In this document: piece by piece, positions 1 to 12,462 of the stretch
How the letters are laid out: every line of letters starts with the position of its first letter
Numbering within the stretch: the first letter of the stretch is position 1
Source of the DNA: Hypomesus transpacificus
Lineage: Eukaryota > Chordata > Actinopteri > Osmeriformes > Osmeridae
NCBI RefSeq assembly: GCF_021917145.1
Contig: NC_061077.1
Location: 12,276,121 to 12,340,120, forward strand
Length of the DNA stretch: 64,000 nucleotides
Direction of reading: 5' to 3'
The notes under the pieces: generated by a model
What the model saw: the letters and a program-made list of their open reading frames with translations, nothing else
The model's database searches: none
Told to the model about the DNA's origin: nothing
Program-made: the position numbers and the translations under genes

Positions 1-253
1 AAGTTAGAAAGTGACACTGTGAAGCCATGAGACTGTAGTTGTTGGTTAAATACACAGATATCTCCCTTTACCCTGATTTTGCTCCAGTTGAGCGTGTGAA
101 CATGTCTCGTGTCCCACCTGTGAACCATGAATTACGGTATGATTCCATGAGGGACTGGAGTGGTTTGCGATGCATGTGTTTGAAATGCAACACGGTCATT
201 ATATGGCAGCTTATTGTTTACAACCTCGACACAGTTGAATGTGTTCTAACGTG

Positions 254-319
<66 letters not shown>

Positions 320-671
320 CCTCTCTCTCTCCCTCTCTCTCTGCCCTGCACATCCTCACGTGTCTGTTTCTCCACAGTGTTCAGATTCAGCTCTCAGTCT
401 GGTGCACTGCATCACTTGAGATTGTTTCTCCTTTTCCTGTGCTCTTCACAAGTCGCCATTGTTCTTGGAAACCGGATTCCTCTCCTGGGTATACATGAAT
501 TCTACCTCAGGCATTCATTTATAAGCCACTTGCTTTGATTTGACTAAGAATTCCCTCCGAATATTAGCTTTAGCTCCCAGTGACTACCACTCCCAGGGAC
601 TCCCACAGCTGTAACATCCATGTCATCTTCTTGTCTGTTCTCAGTCCAAGCCCAGCTCTGTGCCCCCCCCC

Positions 672-769
<98 letters not shown>

Positions 770-1284
770 CTCTCCCTGAGCCCATGGCTTTGTTGTCTCA
801 GAGTACTGCCTGCTTGCCACTCTGCTCTATGCATTAGGCACGCAGTCAGCCAGTCCATTACGGCCCTGTCCGCTCCAATCCCATGAGGTAAACAGATTTA
901 CAGCTCAAGAGGGAGTACAGAAGCTACAGTTCTTCTTTTTGGAGAGAGGGGGGGGCGGTTGGGAGAGATTTGGCGCAGAGTGTAAGTAAGTATCTCAGTC
1001 CACCGGGCATTTCAACAGGAGTCATCTCTTTTGCCAGTGTTTTTGTTTCTTTGCCCCATCTCTGCCAGGTGCTGGGTCTGATCCGTGCGCCGATGTCTGC
1101 TGGGTGTTTCATTGTGTGGTGCTGACACCCAGGCTCCCGCCCTCCCACGGGAGAAAGGCCTTGGAGACAGGTGAGGCTGGATACGGGAGCCCCCGACAAC
1201 GATGACACAGCTGTCCCCTTGTTGTCGAGAGCTTCTTGTGGCGGGAGTCAGTGGAGGCTGTTCTCCAGGGGCAGCTGTGGCGCA
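1..1284. other. Receptor 3' flank with two (CT)n arrays, no gene seen
   Basis: The stretch contains (CT)n microsatellites at about 257-342 and 675-767. Open frames here are the Leu/Ser or Glu/Arg runs expected from dinucleotide repeats. I saw no AATAAA signal on the minus strand that would end the receptor transcript. Confidence 0.8.
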
Positions 1285-1822
1285 GTGTGCGTACGTGTCA
1301 TCCACAAGCTGTCCTCGTGTGCGTATGAGTCATCCACAAGCTGTCCTCGTGTGCGTATGAGTCATCCACAAGCTGTCCTCGTGTGTGTACGTGTCATCCA
1401 CAAGCTGTCTACGTGTCATCCACAAGCTGTCCTCATGTGCGTATGAGTCATCCACAAGCTGTCCTCGTGTGCGTATGAGTCATCCACAAGCTGTCCCCGT
1501 GTGCGTATGAGTCATCCACAAGCTGTCCTTGTGTGCGTATGAGTCATCCACAAGCTGTCCTCGTGTGTGTACGTGTCATCCACAAGCTGTCCTCGTGTGA
1601 GTACGTATCATCCACAAGCTGTCCTCGTGTGCGTATGAGTCATCCACAAGCTGTCCTCGTGTGTGTACGTGTCATCCACAAGCTGTCTACGTGTCATCCA
1701 CAAGCTGTCCTCGTGTGTGTACGTGTCATCCACAAGCTGTCCTCGTGTGTGTACGTGTCATCCACAAGCTGTCCTCGTGTGTGTACGTGTCATCCACAAG
1801 CTGTCCTTGTGTGTGCGTGTGT
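1285..1822. repeat. Minisatellite, 32-bp unit, 17 copies of the core
   Basis: The core 'atccacaagctgt' occurs 17 times, mostly spaced 32 bp apart by a variable linker of the form cctcgtgtgcgtatgagtc or cctcgtgtgtgtacgtgtc; two copies are shortened to about 22 bp. Because 32 is not a multiple of 3, open frames across it change repeat frame and are not coding. It starts 46 bp past the receptor stop codon, so it probably lies in the receptor 3' UTR or just downstream. Confidence 0.95.
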
Positions 1823-1867
1823 CTGAGCATGTGCGTGTGTGTCAAATGTCCATCCCTTGGGGATCTG

Positions 1868-4800
1868 TCAGTACAGGCTGTCCTTGGTGGAGGTGTGTGT
1901 GGTGGTGGAGTCGTCGGGGAGGGAGCCCCTTCGCGGGGGCCGTGGCCTGCAGTGCAGCAGGGCTTGGAGCTCCAGAGACACACTGCTGGAGAAGGCTGTG
2001 TAGATCCAGGGATTGGTGCAGGAGTTCAGACTGGCCAACAGCATCAGGATGGTGAAGGCTATGCCTGCAGGTAGAGGACACACCAGCATACGCACACACA
2101 CACACACAGACACACACACACACGGTCATAAGTCAGCCAGTGGGAGACGGCACTAGAACAAACACAGCAGTGGTAGTTCTGGTGAATTACTGAGAAGATT
2201 GATTGTGGCGTGAGAGTGAAGGGCAGATAGATGGACGAGCGTAGGTCATGGATATCCCCTCCTTTTTACTAACCATGAGAAAAATGAATGCCTGTAATTT
2301 GGCATGGAAAAAAGTAGTTTACGACACTCCAGGTTTTTTTTACCTCTGGAATGATTACAGAGGTCATCAATTTCCCTTTTCTTCCTTCCTCTACCGATTT
2401 TCCTTTTGGCGCATCCTTGTTTTCTAAATTAGATTTTTATGAAATAAATAGGACGCTGCCTGTGCTATTGCCAATTTCGGATTGCAAAGGGAGCTCCAAT
2501 TGGGAACAGACTATAACAGCTGACAATAATCAGATATATTGTCTGTGCTTGTGTGTGGCGCGTTTGTTTGAACAGTGTGCGTGTGTGTGGCAACAGTGTG
2601 TGTGTGTGGCAATAGTGTGTGAGCTGCTGGCAAAGGTTACTGTTGATGAAATATCCACATCTGGTGAGGACACGAAAGCAGCAGGAGACAAACAGGTTAT
2701 TTACTGGCATCGAAAAATTCCGAGTTTCAGATAAAAGAAGGACTGTAGGACGTCCCTTCTGTCTTCAATGGCCTGACTTACTAATCTGCTCTGCTTTTAT
2801 TACAGGCTGCCAGCAACTCTCTGGCATCAACAGATGGTGTCTTTCCAAATATAGATACCAAAAAGAAAAAACTCTATCCATTCATGGAACAAAAGTGAAA
2901 TGTTTAGGAAACAACGAGATGGCTGAGTACTTGCTTTCACCTCTCAACAATTCTTCATTGTGTCCATGACTTTGTTATTGTAACTGTTAGTCATGTATTG
3001 TGTATGGAGTTACCAGTGGACAGCTGGACTAACAGTGAAGCTTAAATCTTGTCAGTTAAACCGTCAGATGGCTTGCGCTAGTAATGCACAAATGGGAATG
3101 GTGCGTTTGGAACCTTGGTCCGGGGGGTTGGGGTCCCAGGCGGCCCACAGCTGGACGATGAAGAACGGCGACCAGCAGACGGTGTAGACCAGCACGATGA
3201 CCAGCGTCATCCTCACCGTCTTGGACATGGCCTTGGAGATGCCGGGCGGCGGGGGCGCCAGGGGCGGCGGGTACTCCAGGGAGGCGTGCGTCAAGGAGCC
3301 CCGAGACAGCTCGTAGGGGCTGTAGGACTGGCAGTAGCAGCCATTGCTCGGCCCGTGTGAGCAGTCACAAGGCAGGGCAGAGGCACCTTCCTGCCTGCCG
3401 TTTCCTGGCCCAGGGGTGGCGTGCAGGTTCTCCGGGGGGCAAAAAGGCTGCTGTTGTGCCGCATGGTCGACGGCACTGTGGCAGCCGGAGGGGTTGCTGT
3501 TCATCGTCTTCAACAGCAGGCCCCCTCTGCCCTCCCTGCCCCCTCCGCCGCCCCCCCTCCCCCTCTCCCGTGCTCGCTCCTCCTTCTTCTTGACACTGTG
3601 GAAACGGAAGAAGACGGCGTTCTTCTTGAGCTCCGCCGACACAATTCTCTCCGATTTCAGGTAGATGTTGTTGTGGATCTCCCGGAAGATCCTTATCTGG
3701 AACGGGAGGAGGTCGCCATCAATCAATCATTGCAGATCAAATCAAAACCACGTGCATGTCAGGACAACACAACCGACCAAGACATGTTTTGTAAACGGTT
3801 CATCTTAGTCAAAGATGTTGCTTGTTTAATTTGTGAAGGACAAGACCCAGATTCTAGCACTGAAGAACCACATGACTCCAGATGGAAACTGGGTCTTCGC
3901 TAAATCTTTCATAAGCAGTCTAAGGAGGTCAAACATGGAACAACGGCGAAAATCACATGTGACAAATAAAAAGGTGCTAAAACCCTCTGGGACTGGCCAC
4001 ATTTCTGGAAGGGTCCTCAAGAAGGGCAGATTTCCTGACCAGCAGGCCCAGCGGTAGCCCAGCAGTAGCCCAGCAGTAGCCAGCGATGCTGTTTTAATTA
4101 GGGGAAATAGCTGGACACTGGAAATATCTTTCCTTAAATAGAGCAGCTCTGGCCGAAGAGAGGCGGCCCAGGATGTCTATCCTCTACGCCGGGATGCTAC
4201 AGCCGCACCATAGCAAAGTCCCCTGCAGCTTATTGAACAACGCCAAACACCGCTCCTTCAGAACAAACCGCATTGTATTCATGCCCCTCATGCCCGTGTC
4301 GAAGCCTGTGGCTCATTGTGTATATCAATAAATCTGCAGTCCTACTTTCCGTCTGCCTGAGGCTGAGAATGCAGACGGTCTTACCTGGCAGACGGTGATG
4401 ATCAAGGCAGGCAGCAGGAACACTGCCACAGTCATCCAGGTGACGTAGGCCTTGAGCCCCCATGGTTCTGCAAAGTGACCCCAGCACTCAAACTCTCCCG
4501 GAGACACCTCCGACCTGGAGAAGATGAACGCCTGACAGACAGGACACACGCAGGGGGTCAGGACCATCCTTTTTTTTTTTTTACATTTTCCATCCACCAA
4601 CTATCCTGACAGCACAGCAGACTCGACACCCAAGCCCCTTAATGATGTCACAGTTTGAACACAGCCCAGCGTGGAGCCTATTGAGCTTGTTCCAAGGATC
4701 AGAGACCATGAATGCCCCACCAAGCTCATTTCCTGTGCCAGCCTGGCATCTGTGCCCACCTGTGGTATGCTGAGGACCAGGGCCAGACCCCAGGCCACCA

Positions 4801-6151
4801 TAACGGGGGTGTTCCAGCGGGAAACTGCCCCCCCGCGGTAGGCCTGCAGTGGGCAGCAGATGGCATGGTGTCTGTCCACCGTCATGGCCACAATCATGTA
4901 TGATGAGGCGAACATGCCCACGATCTGAAGGTACTTGACGGATCGACAGAGTATGTCAGGCCCCTGGAACCTTTCTGTGATGTCCCACACCAGCTGGGGA
5001 AGAACCTGAAGGACGGACATGGGAGAGGGTTAGTGAGGAGACAGAAAAGGGCAAGGTTAGGTGGACCACAGAGAAATCGAACAAGCAACAAATGCTCTGA
5101 TTTCTAACGTTGCCAATTATTATTTTCTCACTAAGATGGCACACAGGTGTATGTGCTGCTAATATCAAAGATGGTCGACAAAGGTTACTGGGGAGATCCC
5201 GCTCCGATAGTACCTGTTAATGCTGATAAGCAGTGTCATGGATGGAGCGGGAAAGGTTGTCAGCATGACATGAATTGTCAAGCAGGTAAAGCCATTCTTC
5301 TCAGCATGTTCAAAAACTGAACTACTGTAGCTCATGTTTCTGCAGCCACATGTCGTACACAACCAATCAAGCATCCTAAATAATTAATGCTGACAACCTT
5401 TCCCGCTCCATCCATGACACTGCTTATCAGCATTAACAGGTACTATCGGAGCGGGAGCTCACCAGTAACCTTTGTTGACCATCTTTGATATTAGCAGCAC
5501 ATACACCTGTGTGTATTGCTTTGGTATTTGACCCACAGTGTCTAACCCTTGCTTTTGTGCTTGATTATAAAGCCCTATAGGTCTTGTAAAGCCTTCGGTT
5601 TGGAACAGTTGACTCATACCTACTATCACCGTTGCCCTTGGCAAACAAGTAACAATGGACAGAATGGTTAATTTTGATCTGCCATCTTTGTCTCCAAGAC
5701 AGTATTGTTAATTTCATGAGTCAGTGTTGTTGATGTAAACGTAGTGCCTAGCAACTGAAATGCTCACCTGGAACAGCGCCACCACCAGGTCGGCCACACA
5801 AAGGTTGACCATGAACAGGTGCATGGGAGCATTCTGCTTCTTCCTCCTTAACAACACCCACAGCACAAAGCCATTCCCCAGGGTGGTTAAGGCTAGCACC
5901 AGCCCCAGCACCCCGATCTCAGCCCGGGCCAAGCCCAGGTCACGCACCCTGGGCTGGGGCATGGTGTGAGGAGGGGTGGCCGAGGCATTTTCAGGGATGA
6001 TCCAGAAGTAAGACCCCCCACCATGGGAGCTGTTGAAGGAGGCAAAGTCCGCCGAGTAAAGGGAGGAGGAAGTGACGTTAGTCCTTCCTGTCGTCACCAG
6101 AGAGGAGTGAGCTGTTCCATCCCAACCCGTTTCTCCAGAGATGGTTTCCAT
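1868..6151 (-). CDS. avpr2: V2-type vasopressin/vasotocin receptor (GPCR), 5 coding exons
   Basis: Class A GPCR for vasotocin-type peptides; family V2 receptors couple to Gs/cAMP in the plasma membrane of water-transporting epithelia. Coding exons, 5' to 3': 6151-5768, 5005-4760, 4531-4385, 3696-3114, 2064-1868. All introns are GT-AG and the exons join in frame to 518 aa. Seen: N-glycosylation sites N25, N40 and N55; TM1 about 79-101 with N93; TM2 with D121; disulfide cysteines C148 and C226; DRH at 172-174; TM6 ending [16 protein letters not shown] at 471-475. The TM6-TM7 sequence and [11 protein letters not shown] are V2-like rather than V1 or oxytocin-receptor-like. The third intracellular loop is about 158 residues, much longer than in human V2, with Gly/Arg and Pro runs. 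The C-tail has one cysteine (LLHC) where human V2 has two. A splice acceptor ends at 6154, two bases before the ATG, so a noncoding first exon lies upstream. Teleost V2 subtype is not settled. Confidence 0.92.
5140..5513. repeat. Near-perfect inverted repeat (foldback) in receptor intron 1
   Basis: The left arm (5140-5264) and right arm (5388-5513) are reverse complements over about 125 bp with only a few mismatches; the spacer is about 123 bp. The arms share 'gatagtacctgttaatgctg' and its complement. The whole structure lies in the intron between coding exons 1 and 2 of the receptor, so it would fold in the pre-mRNA. The origin is unclear: a foldback/MITE-type element or a recent inverted duplication. 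Confidence 0.9.
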
Positions 6152-6159
6152 GCCTGCAG

Positions 6160-8499
6160 AGAGACAGAATCATCCTAAGACAATAAAGTCTCACATGTTT
6201 GTGTTTGGCAGGAAGACTGCATCAGGAGGTTCTGGCGGAAGCAGTGTGTCTCGTCCGCGGAGTCTGAAGCCCTGCTGTTCGGTCGCAACAAAATAAACAT
6301 GTGCCTCAGTTCATAAACAAACTAGAGCTGTTAGTGTTGATAATTCCATTTTTATTAAATGATCTTTGATTGCCCTTCAATTTGTTAGTCAGGTTGACTC
6401 CGGGCCCACATGTTCTGCTCCCAACCATCTTTGTCTTTACTGTTCAGTATTTTTTACCAGTTCTTCTGTCAACCCTAACTTATCCAAAGTCAACACTTGG
6501 CTGAGCATCCTATGTATTTTGCTTGGCTAAGCAGCCACATAAGCATCTAAGCTCCATTGGGACAGAGAAAGAGAAGGGCACCTTTTGGCAACATTTGCAG
6601 AAATCATCCGAGACATCACTATGAACATTTTTAGGGGAGGTATTTTTAGATTTGTGCCCTCTGCTAGACTTTTCCATTTGAAAATAAAACATACATGGAT
6701 AATCAGTTCATGTTTTGAAAGGCAGATTGAACAAACATGAAATATATGTTTTATGTAATCTAGCCCCAATTTTCATCACGTGGTTCAGTAAAGAGTGTGA
6801 CAGCGCTGCTTCTCTCCTTCTTCTTTGACGCAAGTCCTGACCAGTTTGTTATTGTTCTCATACTTTTCCAAAGTTGATTTGACAGCTTTCCTTTTTATCC
6901 CACCACTCTTACTCCTTCACCTTCGCTCTCATAATCTCTTTCTCATCCCTCACTTACCCCCATACATTCCTCATCCCCCCCTCGTTCTCTGCTTCACTCA
7001 CTTCCTTGTATGTGTGTGCATTCTTTCCTGTTCTGCCCTGATCCCAATAAAATCGTGTTTATTTAGCTACCGTTATAAATAAATAGCACAAAAGTCAATA
7101 GAATGGATATGAATGAAACTGACAATTTGAGAAACAGAGTCGTGGGAGTTGGAGGAGACCCCTTGGCCAAATAAACAGGCCAAGGAGACCGGGAGAGATG
7201 GAGGGAGAAGAAGAAAGGAAGAGGGGGTTGAGAGAGAAGGAGGAGTGTTGAGGGAAGGGTAAGGGCAGCTGAGGAAAACCACCCGGAAACAAAGAAACAC
7301 AGGGGAGGTGTTGAAGGATGGGTGATAAGACAAGCATCCAGAGTCAAACGGAGGAAAGTGTGCTGCTATATTAGTGTGGTGAAAGACTCCTCTGATTGAG
7401 AAGGTCAATATCAGGCAATAACTGCGTGTCTACATATCATATCAGAGAACAGTTGTTAAATGTGTACGGGATATCTTCCTCAAACAGGGGAAACAGTCGC
7501 ACCTGATTTGGTTTGACTAACACAACCTAGAACAGTCTCCCTTGTTCACGGCATCTTGTGGTCAGTTTGCTGGACTGTTCTTATAGCGTGCTTTGATGCG
7601 GTGTAAGTAAGGTGAAAAAGCAGAACGTTGCTTATGTCCAAGATCACGTTTTATTCTGAAGTGTTGCATGCTGGCTTTGCCAGTGGAATGTGTGAGATGA
7701 ATGCATGACAACCCAGCTGTATCTACCCACTGCTCAGCGGGCAGGTATAGAAGCAGAGAGAAAGAGGGAAACAGAGCAGAACTGTCTCTTTCCAAGAAGA
7801 CAGCCCTGCCCTGTGTGAATCCATAGGGAACACCAGATGTTGGGAAACCAAAACATTGCCCTAGATGGTGAAAAATCCAAACAGTTAAAGTATCATCTTA
7901 GGACGTGTGGGTTTGAGCCACATTTCCTAACTTTAATTCGGCCTGGGGTTTGGGTGTAAACTTGCCTCCTGGATATCGTCTGTATTTACCGACGTTCCCC
8001 TCATTTTTAAATTATGGCTTTGAGCTCTTTTTAATCAGAGAATCTCTTGGCATCCCTTTGTATGGACTCGAGGTCCCTTGTGCCCAGTTCTATCTAATCA
8101 TTATCATTAGAGGCTTCTTTGTACTCCTACGGGCCTCTGGGGCCTCCTCCGCTGTAATTGTTGTGTGTCCTTGTGACCACACTGTAACGTATCTTACCTC
8201 ATCAGACTTGCGTCTTCACAAGTCACTCAGACAACTGCGATAGAACGGATGACTCAGAACACCTTGTACACGGGTGACGCCCCGGCCCTGACCTCTCAGA
8301 TGCTCAAGACTGGAGTGGCTGGACGGAGTCTCTGCGTGATGGGTCTCATACCTCATTGTGTAACTTAGTGTTGCATTGCTTGTCATATGTTGAAACTGGT
8401 CAATGTGTGGTCTGATTGGTTGTTCTGCAGATAATTGTGTCAGAAATATTAATCTATCAAGCATTGCACAGTCAGTCGGTGAACAAGTTTAAGAAAGCT
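6160..8499. other. Intergenic, upstream of receptor; nothing recognised
   Basis: This is AT-rich to neutral sequence with no domain-bearing reading frame. It must hold the noncoding first exon(s) and promoter of the receptor, since the ATG exon starts at a splice acceptor, but I cannot place them. Confidence 0.6.
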
Positions 8500-8719
8500 A
8501 AGCTTGACCACATGATTCACCCAACACAGATAAGGCCAGACATCTTTTATGGCCTCTCCAGTAAGAGAGAGTGGTCAGCCCAGGTCACTTTGTTTACATA
8601 TGCCTAGTGTTACCCAAAGTTCAGATTTGGGGGTAGGCTTCTCTATACACACAAGGAATGCTGAACACAGAATCATTCTTATACAGGATAAATGTGTTAC
8701 ATCTTCAATTTCTCCAACA
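8500..8719 (-). mobile_element. LTR fragment, reverse copy of the LTR at 19505-20902
   Basis: Its reverse complement matches the start of the solo LTR at 19505 almost base for base, and it ends with CA at 8719 where that LTR begins with TG. Homology stops near 8500, so the 3' half of the LTR is absent or too diverged to see. It carries the uninterrupted site 'ctctccag' at 8554-8561, where the other copy has a hAT insertion. Confidence 0.8.
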
Positions 8720-10099
8720 AATAGTTGGGTGTGAAGGGAATTATGAAGCGTTGTTCTCTGGATTCTTAATCTCCTGAAGGCTTGTCAGCTATGGCTTCTC
8801 CTACTCCTTCTCCTTCCTCACCTCTTCGTCTTTCTCTGCCGGATTTACAATAATCATGGCAGAGTAGGTATGATTTAAAACATTCATGTTATAACATGTT
8901 AATTGATTTAATTCATTTACATTGATATAAAATACCTATTTCATTGACCATTCTTGCTCTGATTTAACCCATATACTAATATAAATGCAAATTTGCAAAT
9001 TATTATGAATACACTGTTCAGTTTACCTTTATTCCTTTAAACCTAGGGGAATGGTTTTGGTTGTTTGGACAATATAAGAAAAACTACAACCTCACACCGT
9101 GCAAACACCAACACCTACTACATTAACAGCACCAACACTAACACTGGGGTTTCAATCAGTTCTTGAGCAATGACTTAAAGATCAACCTCCACAGCAGGCC
9201 CCTTGACAACAACACTCTCAGCGGTGGTGTGCTTGATCACCCTGGAAATTTATGACTTAGCGCGTCATGGTGGTAATGGGTTTAGAGGTGGTGAGATAAA
9301 TATAACCTTTATTAGTCTATTAGTGTATCCACAGTTCTAACCAGCCTCTAGGACCTGAGCACACTGCCAATTGCTAGGAGCACAGGATCCGTCAAGATGC
9401 AGTGGCCTTTAGCAGTTACTTATAAAGACTTGAGCTTAAATTGGCGACTATTCCAGAAGCTTCCTAAACTTCGACGTGATCACCGCAACAAACACTATCT
9501 CTCAAGTGACTCTCCAGATGTCAGGTGACTGCCATTTCCTCAAAAGCTCATACGAGGAATTACAAAAATGCTCGCTTGTTCCCTCAGCTCTAGAGGAAAT
9601 ATTGGATTTATCCCCCAAACCTGTTCCAGGGTTGTTTTGCATATGGGTCCAAAATCCCAAATTGATGATCTTTTAATGAGTCTTGTGGTCTGACTGGAGA
9701 AAGCCCAGCCAAAAGCTTGCAAACCTTGGCAAGGCATTCTAAGTGTAAAGAGTGCAGACGGAGTTCTGTTTTGTTACAGAGTTAAACAACATTGTGGGGC
9801 TTTGTGGATCATGGTGCAGCTCTTTACATCTGACCTCTGATGAATGGAGCATCACCAGGAGTTAGACGTCTCCATGAAGTTAATCCAATTTGGCCACACT
9901 GCCAAAACATGAGCACTCCCGTTCACCACACAGTATATGTACCGTACAAATTGTCCTGTCATACTCTGTGAAATGAGAAGTACACATTCCCTGTAGTGAG
10001 TAACTGAAGTAGGTGGGTACTCTTTACCTCCGAGCCTTTCAGTCAGATTAATGAACGACTGAATTCCTCACTCACTTCAAATCAGCAACCATTCATTTT
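8720..10099. other. Intergenic, nothing recognised
   Basis: No protein-coding signal, RNA gene or clear transposon end could be identified. Reading frames are short and lack family motifs. Confidence 0.55.
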
Positions 10100-10147
10100 C
10101 CCTCCCTCCCTCCCTCCCTCCCTCCCTCCCTCCCTCCCTCCCTCCCT

Positions 10148-10202
<55 letters not shown>

Positions 10203-10236
10203 CCTCCCTCCCTCCCTCCCTCCCTCCCTCCCTCCC
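10100..10236. repeat. (CCCT)n/(CT)n/(CCCT)n compound microsatellite
   Basis: A pure tetranucleotide ccct tract, then (CT)n, then ccct again. This is a polypyrimidine tract of about 137 bp on the plus strand. Confidence 0.97.
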
Positions 10237-12413
10237 ACCTCTGTTTGCTTCCCTCGCTCCGTTCTCGCTGGAGAACACGGTTACGTGCCCCGTGTCTTCG
10301 GGATCACAACAGGTCTCAGAGAGTCAGTTAACGTGATGGGAAGAGCTTGACATCGGCCCATTTCATCTCTCACCACCATCTCCCCTTTCTTCTCTTCACG
10401 CTTGGGAACATCCGTCCCCTACACTCCACTGTTGCCAAATGTGCTGTGAGACCTGGGTGCCGTCTGTGCCAGCGTGGATGAGACAAGTGGGGGAGAAGCT
10501 GGCAGAGTGGGACTAATCAGCGGCCTGATATTAGACTGAGCCGTAGCAGCAGACCAGCAGGTGATGGAGGGCAACTAGGGCTTCTAGGAAAACAGACTAA
10601 ATGAATGGAGCAACTGTCATGGATTAGCCCGAGCGCACACATGTCTGTGTCTCTATTATAAACCTTGTTTGACCAGGCCGGACTCTTTGCCTGACTAATG
10701 GGGCGCTCCCCACTCCACACAGCATCCTCCACTCCCTCTCTCTCTCTCTTTCTCTCTCTTTCTTTCCCTTCGCCTCGCCTTCCCCTCACTCTAATTCTCT
10801 CTCTCCGTATCTCATTAATAGGGATTAAGGCCTACATTCAAGACAGGAAACTGTTGTTGCTAAACACACCAACCAAGCTGCTAATGATACATTTTCAAGT
10901 GAATTACTTGGCTCGCTAGACCAAACCTGGCTTGAGGAGAGAGACGAGGGGTATCACAGCGCAATCCAATCAGCCCAACTGAAAATAAATGCATGACTCA
11001 AGCATTAGATCATGCCATGTTGTATTTTGAACCTAGAATGGAGCAGCTGTGTGCAGCGTTTTGTGAAAAGATTTTATTTACATTCCAATCAATACCATCT
11101 CATTCAAATGTGGGTAATTCAACCATCCAATGCCAAAGACTTTGGCACTATCATTCCCCTAGCCTCAGCATTGTGAAGAAGACAGGGAGGAGGTCTCTAT
11201 GGTGATGGTCTGTCACCTCCACTACCACACAAACGTATTAAACTGACTCACATATTGTGAAAGTGCAAAACGATTCATATTTAAACACAAATGATTATTC
11301 AATCCATATCCATTGTCAATGCCTAAAAGTAATTGTCTCAACTCTTTAAAAGTCAAATCTGTACACGTAAACGCATTGATCGACCAGCCCGGCTGACTTT
11401 CAGCCTGTGTCACGCGCACTATTGCAGGTAAACACTTTGTTCTTTCTTGCCAAAACACCCCATTAAATGTTAATCGCGGCAACCACACCTCATTGCGCAC
11501 AGTGAAACAGTCATTACTCACTCGCCCCGCATTTCAATGCCATTCGTGTGTGCGGCCACTTGAGTGTGTAGTGAGGGAACATGCCTTGAGCCATTGTCGA
11601 TGCAGGCTGGCACCACGCACGCGCTCACCTCGCCTATTTCCACAATAGACAGGCTGGAGGGTCCAAGTCCTTAGTCTAACTGATAAAGCGTCTACCCAAA
11701 CCGTTCGCTGTTTTTCTTAAAAAACGGTATATCATTAACCCATACACTGGCTTTCCCTACGTTCTGGAAACTGTATCAGAAAACACAAGCCAGTTGTTTT
11801 GACGTCACAGAAACAAACAGAAGAAAACCGTATCCTCTTTAAGTGGTATCCTGACCAAAGTGACCTCTCTGGCCAGAACAGAACTCTGCCCAACACTCAG
11901 CCATACTGTCTCTCATTCCTGTTTGCAACTGATATGGTCAAATCCACACACACACTTTTCTGGTTAAGATTAATTCCGGTCTACAGACTTATAAGAAACA
12001 AAGAAAGTAGAAGCATGATGATAGTTTAGTTGATGGAAACTAACATGTGCAATCACAATCACAGAAGCAATTTCAACAGAATGTGTTTTTCTTCTGAAAT
12101 AGGATGCATTCCAAATTCACAAAAATATATAGACCTGGAAAGCTAAAATGTAGAACTTTCAGTCAAAATGTCAGGTGTTGTTATCATAATTATATCACAA
12201 ATAGATATTCCACAACTTTGACTGATAAAAAAAGTATTATATAAACGGATGCCATCAGAACACCTTTGTATGTATTGTGCTTGTGTAAATGGAATACAAC
12301 AGCCAATGTGTACCAATCACAATTTATCATCACTGCTCAGATCATCAGTACAATGTTATTACACAAAGAGAATATTGAGCAATGACACACACAGATCAAC
12401 AAATACGCGTAGC

Positions 12414-12462
<49 letters not shown>

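Noticed and set aside
239..886. Open frames of repeated Ser/Leu or Arg/Glu on both strands
   Set aside because: They are produced by (CT)n/(GA)n microsatellites, which have no stop codons in any frame.
1285..1822. CRISPR-like regular repeats
   Set aside because: The host is a vertebrate, the linkers are low-complexity variants of each other rather than unique spacers, and there are no cas genes.
3344..3903. Plus-strand frames of 106-160 codons
   Set aside because: They are antisense to receptor exon 4, whose GC-rich coding sequence keeps the other strand open.
1868..6151. V1a/V1b or oxytocin receptor identity
   Set aside because: The TM6-TM7 wording ([34 protein letters not shown]) and the [11 protein letters not shown] loop are V2-like.
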